NCBI GenBank assembly: GCA_965370495.1
Contig: CBDUUV010000017.1
Location: 1-29,642 of the forward strand
Length of the DNA: 29,642 nucleotides
Direction of reading: 5' to 3'
Origin: Krumholzibacterium sp965370495
GTDB taxonomy: Bacteria > Krumholzibacteriota > Krumholzibacteriia > Krumholzibacteriales > Krumholzibacteriaceae
In this document: piece by piece, positions 7,169 through 13,853 of the stretch
Numbering within the stretch: the stretch's first letter is position 1
Layout: each line of letters begins with the position of its first letter
Notes under the pieces: generated by a model
The model's input: only the letters and a program-made list of their open reading frames with translations
Databases searched by the model: none
What the model was told of the DNA's origin: nothing
Position numbers and translations under genes: made by a program

Positions 7169-8746
7169 TTACAGCGGGATATTGCCGTGTTTTTTAGGTG
7201 GAAGCTGCTGGCGCTTGTTTAAAAGGCTCTCGAGCGCGTTGATCAGCATTGGCCTGGTGTATTCCGGCGTTATGATATCGTCCAGGTAGCCGAGTGACGC
7301 GGCGATGTACGGGTTTTCGAACTGTTCGGCGTAGTGGTCGACCTGCTTTTTGAGTTCTTTTTCCGGGTTATCGGCCGCGGCTATTTCTTTCCTGTAGAGG
7401 ATGTTCGCGGCACCTTCGGCTCCCATCACTGCGAGTTCAGCAGTTGGCCAGGCTATATTGTAATCGGACCTGATATGTTTACTGGACATTACACAGTATG
7501 CTCCGCCGTAAGCTTTTCTTGTAACAACAGTCAGCTTGGGGACGGTCGCTTCGCAGTAGGCGTAGATCAGTTTGGCTCCATGCTTGATTATACCGGCCCA
7601 TTCCTGGTCGGTACCGGGGAGAAATCCCGGAACATCCTCGAATGTAAGCAGAGGTATATTGAAAGCATCGCAAAAACGGATAAAACGTGCCCCTTTTATA
7701 GAACTTTCGATGTTAAGTACACCAGCAAGATATTTAGGCTGGTTTGCGATTATACCTATAACATGTCCGTTGAGTCTTGCATATCCCACAATGATATTCC
7801 GGGCGTAAAGTTCCTGTATCTCGAAGAACTCGCCGTTATCGATGACCATTGTGATTACGTCCTTGATATCGTAGGGAGCGCTCGCGCTTTCCGGGACGAT
7901 TTCGTTCAAACGGGTGTCCATACGGTTTGGGTCGTCAGTGGGAGGTGCATATGGGGGGTCTTCAAGATTGTTCTGGGGGAGATAGGACAGAAGCTGCCTT
8001 ATCTGGTCGATGCAGTCTTCGTCGTCTTCGGCCAAAAAGTGAGCTACCCCGCTTTTGGTGTTGTGAGTCAGAGCCCCGCCCAGATCTTCCTGGGAAACAT
8101 CTTCATGGGTTACTTTCTTGATCACATTGGGACCGGTGATGAACATGTGGCTTGTGCCGTCCACCATGAAAATAAAGTCTGTCAGTGCGGGAGAATAGAC
8201 TGCTCCACCGGCGCTTGGTCCCATGATGGCGGAGATCTGCGGGATCACTCCTGATGCCAGTGTGTTCCTGAGGAATATGGAAGCATAACCGGCCAGGCTT
8301 GCGACGCCTTCCTGGATTCTGGCGCCTCCACTGTCAGATATCCCGATCACCGGAGCGCCGTTGTCGAGGGCTATATCCATCAAGCGGATAATTTTTCCCG
8401 CATTCGCTTCACTGAGCGAGCCGCCGAATACAGTAAAGTCCTGGGCAAACGCATATGTCAGACGGCCATTGATCAGCCCATGCCCACAGATTACTCCGTC
8501 GCCCACCATCTTCTTGTCCGCCAAGCCCGGCCATGTAGACCTGTGGGTAACAAATACACCCAACTCCTGAAAGGAATCCTCATCAAAAAGGATATGTATT
8601 CTCTCACGCGCGGTGAGCCTTCCCGATTTGTGTATTTTCTCGATCCTCTTTATTCCTCCACCGAGAAGTGCCTGCGTGCGCATTTCCGCAAGTTTATCGA
8701 ATTTTTCTTTTCTTGATTTCAATATTTCTTTCTCCTTCGGAGGCAT
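7169..8746 (-). CDS. acyl-CoA carboxylase carboxyltransferase subunit (propionyl-CoA carboxylase beta / methylmalonyl-CoA decarboxylase alpha)
   Basis: Biotin-dependent carboxyltransferase of 525 aa with two crotonase-fold halves. The N-terminal half has SDSGGARIQEG and GPSAGGAVYSPA (oxyanion glycines, acyl-CoA side). The C-terminal half has EDVPGFLPG and RKAYGGAYCVM (biotin side). The mutase and epimerase downstream indicate propionyl-CoA/methylmalonyl-CoA as substrate. Neither a biotin carboxylase nor a biotin carrier gene is in the window, so propionyl-CoA carboxylase, a sodium-pumping decarboxylase or a transcarboxylase cannot be separated. Start is uncertain. The ATG at 8746 has no visible ribosome site. 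A TTG at 8722 (517 aa) has AAGGAG nine bases upstream and may be the real start. Expression is probably from the promoter at 8790-8818. Confidence 0.93.
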   Translation of the reverse strand: MPPKEKEILKSRKEKFDKLAEMRTQALLGGGIKRIEKIHKSGRLTARERIHILFDEDSFQELGVFVTHRSTWPGLADKKMVGDGVICGHGLINGRLTYAFAQDFTVFGGSLSEANAGKIIRLMDIALDNGAPVIGISDSGGARIQEGVASLAGYASIFLRNTLASGVIPQISAIMGPSAGGAVYSPALTDFIFMVDGTSHMFITGPNVIKKVTHEDVSQEDLGGALTHNTKSGVAHFLAEDDEDCIDQIRQLLSYLPQNNLEDPPYAPPTDDPNRMDTRLNEIVPESASAPYDIKDVITMVIDNGEFFEIQELYARNIIVGYARLNGHVIGIIANQPKYLAGVLNIESSIKGARFIRFCDAFNIPLLTFEDVPGFLPGTDQEWAGIIKHGAKLIYAYCEATVPKLTVVTRKAYGGAYCVMSSKHIRSDYNIAWPTAELAVMGAEGAANILYRKEIAAADNPEKELKKQVDHYAEQFENPYIAASLGYLDDIITPEYTRPMLINALESLLNKRQQLPPKKHGNIPL

Positions 8747-8789
8747 TCAGGTTGAAACTGTTACTCTGAACATACCCGTTTACCTGCTC

Positions 8790-8818
8790 ATATTATTTTA
8801 AAAACCTGCCGTGGTCAA
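8790..8818 (-). promoter_or_regulatory. predicted sigma70 promoter of the carboxyltransferase-mutase-epimerase operon
   Basis: On the - strand, TTGACC (8818-8813) and TAATAT (8795-8790) are separated by 17 bases. This places transcription start near 8783, about 37 bases before the ATG at 8746 and 60 before the alternative TTG. It is the only good promoter match upstream of the operon. Confidence 0.55.
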
Positions 8819-8822
8819 CGGA

Positions 8823-8843
8823 TTATAACGAAATTCGTTGTAA
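8823..8843. promoter_or_regulatory. palindromic candidate operator in a divergent promoter region
   Basis: TTATAACGAA and TTCGTTGTAA are inverted around a central A, with nine of ten pairs matching and the inner AACGAA/TTCGTT perfect. It lies five bases upstream of the -35 box of the leftward promoter and overlaps the predicted -35 (8838-8843) of the rightward one. Size and symmetry suit a dimeric TetR- or GntR-type repressor; which regulator binds is unknown, and none is encoded adjacent. Confidence 0.45.
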
Positions 8844-8866
8844 ATCGCGTGAAACAGGATTATTAT
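8838..8866 (+). promoter_or_regulatory. predicted sigma70 promoter for the lipoprotein-protease pair
   Basis: TTGTAA (8838-8843), 17 bases, TATTAT (8861-8866). The -35 match is weak and the -10 good. Start would be near 8873, leaving a leader of about 60 bases before the lipoprotein ATG. Its -35 coincides with the right arm of the palindrome at 8823-8843. Confidence 0.35.
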
Positions 8867-8931
8867 ATCTGCAGAACCCTGATGCTTGTGATTATGATAT
8901 CGATTCGGCATTTTGTTTATGGAGGTGGAAT

Positions 8932-9501
8932 ATGAAGGCGGGAAAGTTCTCATTCGCCGTTCCGGTCCTTTTAATCTGTGTTACGATGTTTTTTTCCTGC
9001 GCCGAAAAAAAAGAAAAACAGGTAGAGGAAAAACCGGAAGCTGAGAAAACGACATTATCATACATTTCTGACGAGATCAGTTTTGGTCTTTTCTTTGACA
9101 AGGAAGGAACAAAAAGGACGATTACCCTTGAAAAGGGACAGAAGACATTCGAGGGATTTGTCTATGTCCAGGTCCCTGATAATATGGAAATAGTCGCCGT
9201 TCAGTGGAGGCTGGAGATGCCGGCAGGAGTGAAGATCGATGTTGACAGGTTCCATGAAGACAGAATAATGACTCTCGGGCAGATACGCCATGGTATCAGT
9301 GAACGATTCAAGCCATGCCTCAATGGACCAAAGATCCTGATCCATTCATTGACTTTTGTTACTTTTGAAAAGCTCGAGAATGCGGTATTCTCGATCCTTC
9401 CGGCAGAGGACGCAGACTATCTGGCGATAGCTACATGTCAGGATGGATATCCTGAAGAAAGAGCTTCGTCGTACAGGGCGGTCGTTAACCCTGTTGATTG
9501 A
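8932..9501 (+). CDS. predicted lipoprotein of unknown function
   Basis: 189 aa. The N-terminus has Lys-rich MKAGK, a hydrophobic stretch (PVLLICVTMFF) and a lipobox ending FFSC at Cys23, so it should be a lipid-anchored exported protein. A charged Lys/Glu linker (about residues 25-45) follows. The rest looks beta-rich, with no catalytic motif I recognise; ITLEKGQKTFEGFVYVQVP and VQWRLEMPAGVKIDVDRF resemble a cohesin- or Ig-like sandwich, but this is only impression. ATG with a strong GGAGGTGG site. Its stop overlaps the start of the M6 protease by four bases, so the two are probably translated together, and this may be an accessory or anchor for the protease. Confidence 0.85.
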   Translation: MKAGKFSFAVPVLLICVTMFFSCAEKKEKQVEEKPEAEKTTLSYISDEISFGLFFDKEGTKRTITLEKGQKTFEGFVYVQVPDNMEIVAVQWRLEMPAGVKIDVDRFHEDRIMTLGQIRHGISERFKPCLNGPKILIHSLTFVTFEKLENAVFSILPAEDADYLAIATCQDGYPEERASSYRAVVNPVD

Positions 9502-12347
9502 TTTCTGGTGCTGATTTGAAATCTTTTTTCCAGACAGATGGATATCTATGCCGGTTCGCCGTGGTTATGGCTGCACTTGCAGTGATCGCTGTCGGCGTGG
9601 AAGCGGGTGGTGTATCGCCAAGGGATGGCGGTATGATGCCTGATACTTTCCTCAGAATCATCAGGGAGCATAAGAGCGCGTATACTCTGGGCAACAGATG
9701 GGTTCAGAACAGGAGGTTCCCTTCCTGCGCCATGGCCGGCAGTCGATCGAGTTTCCTGTTTTCCGGTGTTTCTTCCATGGGATCTCCATCGGCTGTTGCC
9801 GGAACAATCAATATCCCGGTTGTATCGGGTATCTACAGCGACTTCAGCGGTACAGCCCAATCTCTTGAAGCATTGCAGAAAAGGCTCTTCGATGGCCCGC
9901 AAATGCCGGGCACGATGAGTGAATACTACAGTGAAGTCTCATTTGGGCTTCTCGAAGTCTCGGGGATGGTATACGACTGGGTGGGGCTTTTGCATCCTGA
10001 AGTTTACTACACAGGTCCTGTCAATCATGGACTGACTCCGGGAGTTTCGCGTACAGACGAGATGATCGCGGAGATCGTCGATGGCCTCGACAATTCTGTC
10101 GATTTCGGATTATACGACAACGATGGCCCTGACGGAATCCCGAATTCCGGTGATGACGACGGGTATGTGGATATCCTTGTAGTTGTTCATCCGGCAAGGG
10201 GTGGTGAATGCGGCGGCATCGATCATATGTGGTCCCATTCATGGCAGTACTCACTGTGGGACGAGGACAATCATCAACCTCTTGTGACTGATGACCCGGC
10301 CACGGGAGGAGGCTCGATTCTGATCGATGATTATATTATTGCGCCCACTGTGTCCTGCGATGGAGGGCTTATAGAGATAGGCGTCTTCTGCCATGAGTTT
10401 GGACATGCGCTGGGCCTGCCGGACCTCTACGATTACAACGGAGGCGGAAGCGGTATCGGGTACTGGGGGCTTATGGGGAACGGAAACTGGAATACACCGG
10501 ATTCCCCCGCGCATATGTGCGCCTGGTCGAGGGAACAACTGGGTTGGGTCCAGCCTGTCGAGATCGGGTGGGGAGAACAGAAGATAAACCTCGAATCGAT
10601 AGCAAAGAGCGGTGATGTCCTCAAACTCGTCCTGCCGACGAAACGTTTTCGAAGGATGCCGAATATCTTTCCCGCAACCGGATTTTCCCTTATATGCGCG
10701 TATACGGAAACCGAGGCTGGCGCGCGGGGATGGAGTGGAGGAGCCGGCTACGGCAACGGATGGAACGAATCGATGATCCGTTCTTTTTATACTGATGGAA
10801 GCAGCCCGTGTTTCTTCGAGTATGATATCGGGGTCGATATCGAGCCGGGTTACGATAATGTATATTTGCTTCTTCTGACCGGTAATGATTCCGGGGTCAT
10901 GGCAACATACACGGCATCGGTTGGCCCGGTAAGAGAAGTGGTCAATCTGTCTGACTATCTCCCCGGGGGTGAATGTGAGTTTACTCTGAAGTTTCTTTTT
11001 GTTTCAGATTTCAATTTCAGTGATGAAGACGGGCGCTATAATTCCATTGAAGGATGGGCGCTCAATATCGACAATATAGTGATAAGTGGAGGTGGTATCG
11101 ATTACACATGTGATTTTGAGGAGGATTCCGGAGGGTGGCGCCAGGTTTCCCAGCCAGCGGAATATTTTCTTGTCGAAAACAGGCGCCGTTTCGGGTTCGA
11201 TTCACATCTTCCAGGGCAGGGATTGCTGATCTGGCATGCCGAAAACAGTATTGCATATTCAGATCTTGGCAACAGTGGAGGATATTCGAACGTCCAGGCC
11301 CGTGGGCTTGTTCTCCAGGAGGCGGATGGCAATTTCGACCTTATCGCTTCACTTTACCCCTTGAACAAGGGTGACGCAGGAGACCCCTATCCCGGCAGTT
11401 CCGGTAACAGCAGTTTCACTACATCGACGACACCATCGAGCAGGGGTAATGATGGTATCGCTACCCCGGTCAGTATCACGGGGATTTCTTCATCATCAGC
11501 ATATTACCTGGCTGGAATGCCTGCGCCTTACATATCGTCCATCGATCCGGATTCGATCGACAAAGCAGAAAGCGAAGCATTCGTTCTCGACATATCAGGC
11601 GCGAATATTCAGTATGGTGCCACATGCAGCATTTCACGGGGCCATGTAAATGTCTTTTCCACATCGATTGACTGGCTGGGCGAAAACAGAATACAGGCCT
11701 TTTTCAATTCCGGGGAGATATATGCGGGTTCCTGGGATGTAATCGTTACGAGCGGAGATGGGCAGGAGGCGTCGATACCCGGTGGACTCATGGTCGAGTC
11801 GGTCTTTGAGGGCGCGACTGTATCCGAGGGGAGAAGCTCGATAGAGGTGTCCTGGTCGGTGGACGGTCTGGCGGGTGTGCGTGGATGTATGTTGCATCGC
11901 AAGGGGGGGGGGACAGGATTCGTACCTGTCAGGTTCGATACGCTCCGGGAGGCCTCAGGAGTTTTTCGGGTCGATGACGCGGGTGTCATTCCCGGAACCG
12001 GATATCTATACAGGATCACCGCGTATTTTGGTTCTTCAAGTGAAGAACTTTTTCTGCCGGGACCCTGGAGTATCGAAGAGCATAGTTTCTCTATAGATGG
12101 ATCATACCCCAATCCGTTCAATGAATCCGTAACAGTTAGTTTCTTTGTTCCCCGACCGCTCACGGTTGAGGCGGATATCTTTGATGTTGCGGGGCGCCAC
12201 GTGACCTCTCTTGGCAGGAATGCGTATCTGCGTGGAACTCATACGGTGGAGTGGCAACCGGGGACAGAAGTCGCGCCGGGTGTATTCTTCTGCCTGATAC
12301 GCGCCGGTAATTCAAAACGGTCGATCAAGATCGTGTTGCTAAGGTAA
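9498..12347 (+). CDS. secreted M6-family (immune inhibitor A-like) metalloprotease with C-terminal sorting domain
   Basis: 949 aa. It begins with a signal peptide (hydrophobic FAVVMAALAVIAVGV, cleavage near residue 37). The M6 catalytic domain has SEYYSEVSFG near 140-150 and the zinc motif HEFGH at 299-303 extended to GLPD309 (HExxHxxGxxD, metzincin-like). Glycine-rich beta domains follow, and the C-terminal domain from about residue 869 begins YPNPFN and contains DVAGRHV and APGVFF. That layout matches type IX secretion/FlgD-like modules of FCB bacteria. The start is a TTG overlapping the lipoprotein stop, without a ribosome site, consistent with translational coupling; a TTG at 9516 is also possible. 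A run of ten G (11903-11912) encodes Lys-Gly-Gly-Gly. It probably degrades extracellular protein. Family is confident; export route is inferred. Confidence 0.9.
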   Translation: MISGADLKSFFQTDGYLCRFAVVMAALAVIAVGVEAGGVSPRDGGMMPDTFLRIIREHKSAYTLGNRWVQNRRFPSCAMAGSRSSFLFSGVSSMGSPSAVAGTINIPVVSGIYSDFSGTAQSLEALQKRLFDGPQMPGTMSEYYSEVSFGLLEVSGMVYDWVGLLHPEVYYTGPVNHGLTPGVSRTDEMIAEIVDGLDNSVDFGLYDNDGPDGIPNSGDDDGYVDILVVVHPARGGECGGIDHMWSHSWQYSLWDEDNHQPLVTDDPATGGGSILIDDYIIAPTVSCDGGLIEIGVFCHEFGHALGLPDLYDYNGGGSGIGYWGLMGNGNWNTPDSPAHMCAWSREQLGWVQPVEIGWGEQKINLESIAKSGDVLKLVLPTKRFRRMPNIFPATGFSLICAYTETEAGARGWSGGAGYGNGWNESMIRSFYTDGSSPCFFEYDIGVDIEPGYDNVYLLLLTGNDSGVMATYTASVGPVREVVNLSDYLPGGECEFTLKFLFVSDFNFSDEDGRYNSIEGWALNIDNIVISGGGIDYTCDFEEDSGGWRQVSQPAEYFLVENRRRFGFDSHLPGQGLLIWHAENSIAYSDLGNSGGYSNVQARGLVLQEADGNFDLIASLYPLNKGDAGDPYPGSSGNSSFTTSTTPSSRGNDGIATPVSITGISSSSAYYLAGMPAPYISSIDPDSIDKAESEAFVLDISGANIQYGATCSISRGHVNVFSTSIDWLGENRIQAFFNSGEIYAGSWDVIVTSGDGQEASIPGGLMVESVFEGATVSEGRSSIEVSWSVDGLAGVRGCMLHRKGGGTGFVPVRFDTLREASGVFRVDDAGVIPGTGYLYRITAYFGSSSEELFLPGPWSIEEHSFSIDGSYPNPFNESVTVSFFVPRPLTVEADIFDVAGRHVTSLGRNAYLRGTHTVEWQPGTEVAPGVFFCLIRAGNSKRSIKIVLLR
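11903..11912 (+). repeat. homopolymeric G10 tract inside the M6 protease gene
   Basis: Ten consecutive G at codons 802-805. The frame is intact at this length. Reading past a one-base deletion meets a stop at 12096, just before the YPNPFN domain (Tyr codon 12105-12107). A one-base insertion meets TGA at 11975-11977. Tracts of this length are known slippage sites in phase-variable genes, but a sequencing or assembly error must be excluded. Confidence 0.9.
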
Positions 12348-12368
12348 CTGTTTTCAGGCCTTCATTTT

Positions 12369-13016
12369 TCAGAAGCTGAAGGAAGTCCCCAGAGAAAAAA
12401 CGAAATGTGTAAATTGCGCGTTTTCAGTCGATACCTGATCAGGTCGTGCAAATGTGTATTTTTTGTATTCGTACGGGGTGAACATTACATCAGCCCCTAT
12501 TTCCACGAGCAATCCTTTCCAGATATAACGCCCGATATTAAGTCCTGTAATAAAGTAAAAAGTCGTTTGCGAAGGCCTGAATGTCTCTGTAGGGGTGACG
12601 ATGACCGGATTGGTGGAATAAAGGCCCAGTGCCACTCTTATACCGGGGCGAAAAGGAAGAAAGTCCTGGGCAAAGGCTGTAATCCCGATCTGGCTGTTAA
12701 ACCCGTGTATCTTTGTATCATTGTTGCTTGAAGCGAAGGTTCCAAGCCTGCTTTCGAGATAAAGATCGGCAAAAAGCCCGTACCTGAGGACAATGTCTGT
12801 TCCGACAGCTGAATCCATTCCGAAGTATTCGGAATCAAAAATAACATAAGATGCAAGAAGCGCTGTGTTGACCTTGCGGTCTGGATGGCTGATCGATTCG
12901 GATGGAGTGATAACTATTATCAGTGTGATCAAAATGAGGAAGACAATGGATACATTGTTTATTCTTTCTGGCAGGGAACCGGAAAACCCTTGAATCGTCA
13001 AGTCGTTTCCTTCCAT
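12369..13016 (-). CDS. predicted outer-membrane beta-barrel protein
   Basis: About 215 aa from the ATG at 13016. It has an N-terminal hydrophobic segment (VSIVFLILITLIIVI) that could be a signal peptide, then alternating polar/hydrophobic strands rich in Tyr, Phe and Gly (GTDIVLRYGLFADLYLESRLG, TFYFITGLNIGRYIWKG). It ends in Phe (SLGTSFSF), the usual C-terminal signal of outer-membrane barrels. No specific family is recognised; an OmpW/porin-like small barrel is a reasonable guess. The frame extends to a TTG at 13109, but that would run through the divergent dtxR promoter and neither start has a clear ribosome site, so the inner ATG is preferred. It converges with the M6 protease gene, 21 bases apart. 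Confidence 0.65.
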   Translation of the reverse strand: MEGNDLTIQGFSGSLPERINNVSIVFLILITLIIVITPSESISHPDRKVNTALLASYVIFDSEYFGMDSAVGTDIVLRYGLFADLYLESRLGTFASSNNDTKIHGFNSQIGITAFAQDFLPFRPGIRVALGLYSTNPVIVTPTETFRPSQTTFYFITGLNIGRYIWKGLLVEIGADVMFTPYEYKKYTFARPDQVSTENAQFTHFVFSLGTSFSF

Positions 13017-13081
13017 ATCATACAGGGCTGAAAAGTGTTTTCTTGATTCAATATAATAATATCGGTTATTCAATGAAAGAT

Positions 13082-13112
13082 ATATTGAGTTTGACAAAAC
13101 AATGTTCAATAT
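13082..13112. promoter_or_regulatory. inverted repeat spanning the dtxR-feoB promoter
   Basis: ATATTGA (13082-13088) and TCAATAT (13106-13112) form perfect 7-base arms enclosing the -35 box and part of the spacer of the promoter at 13091-13119. It is placed where a repressor would block RNA polymerase, so autoregulation by the DtxR-FeoA protein is possible. It does not resemble the classical DtxR or MntR boxes, and the region is AT-rich, so chance is possible. Confidence 0.3.
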
Positions 13113-13119
13113 TTACACT
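13091..13119 (+). promoter_or_regulatory. predicted sigma70 promoter of the dtxR-feoB operon
   Basis: A perfect TTGACA (13091-13096), 17 bases, then TACACT (13114-13119, four of six). Transcription would begin near 13126, about 20 bases before the TTG start at 13147 and just ahead of its GGAGG. Confidence 0.55.
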
Positions 13120-13146
13120 CGCTGTTTGTTAAGCCGGAGGTAAGAG

Positions 13147-13821
13147 TTGTTGAATAACAAAAGATGTTTTCATGATCCTGATGACGAGGTGCTGGAAGCT
13201 GTATGGGTGATTCTCGAGCGTGAAGAAAATGCTGATACCGGCCGTATAATTGCCGCAGACTGGCACGGTGTTTTTACCGAAGGGACGATTAATTCACTTG
13301 TTGATAAAGGCTTGTTGACAAAAGACGGGGAGTGTTTCGGGTTCACGGATGCGGGCAGGTTGAGGGGTGAAAAGATTATAAGGCGCCACCGGCTTGCCGA
13401 GAGGCTGCTCACTGACGTTCTGAATGTCACGGAGAATGATGATGTGGAAAAGAATGCCTGTCGTTTCGAGCATTTTCTTTCCCCGGAAGTTACCGACCAC
13501 ATTTGTATTCTGCTTGGGCATCCCAGAAGATGTCCTCACGGCAATCCCATCCCGCAGGGCAAGTGTTGTATAGCTGCTGAGCGCCATGTCGAATCGGCGG
13601 TTATTCCTCTGAGTGAGATCAGGGCTGGTGATAGTGGACGGGTATTGTATATGACGATGCAGGACCATGACAGGTTGGACCGTTTGACATCACTGGGCCT
13701 TTTTCCTGGCCGGGAGATCAAAGTCCATCAACGTGAACCTTCGTTCGTGGTACTGATAGGCGAGACGCAACTTGCTCTGGACAAGGAAATAGTAAAGGAT
13801 ATATTTGTCGTGCGCTGCTGA
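13147..13821 (+). CDS. DtxR-family metal-dependent regulator fused to a FeoA domain
   Basis: 224 aa. Residues about 13-75 form a winged helix (TINSLVDKGLLTKD, FTDAGRLRGEKI). About 76-145 is the DtxR metal-binding/dimerisation region, with RRHRLAERLL, the CRFEHFLSPEV stretch and GHPRRCPHG. The cluster Cys129, Cys140 and Cys141 could add metal or redox sensing. Residues 151-224 are a FeoA-like SH3 domain (LSEIRAGDSGRV, SLGLFPGREI, ALDKEIVKDIFV). It should repress iron uptake when Fe(II) is plentiful. It starts at TTG, six bases after GGAGG. It lies directly upstream of feoB, and no separate feoA is present, so the fused domain may also help FeoB. The recognition-helix region is short compared with classical DtxR. 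Confidence 0.88.
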   Translation: MLNNKRCFHDPDDEVLEAVWVILEREENADTGRIIAADWHGVFTEGTINSLVDKGLLTKDGECFGFTDAGRLRGEKIIRRHRLAERLLTDVLNVTENDDVEKNACRFEHFLSPEVTDHICILLGHPRRCPHGNPIPQGKCCIAAERHVESAVIPLSEIRAGDSGRVLYMTMQDHDRLDRLTSLGLFPGREIKVHQREPSFVVLIGETQLALDKEIVKDIFVVRC

Positions 13822-13853
13822 TATGCAGTGTACAAAACTTTGTAGAAATACCT

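Noticed and set aside
8747..8931. Cobalamin riboswitch upstream of the mutase operon
   Set aside because: I looked for a conserved B12-box and multi-stem leader here because the operon is B12-dependent; only promoter boxes and the palindrome are seen, and the gap is too short.
12359..12382. CCTTCA/TGAAGG inverted repeat at the convergent ends of the M6 protease and barrel genes
   Set aside because: Six pairs with a 12-base loop, partly coding, and no T-run after it in either direction; too weak to call a terminator.
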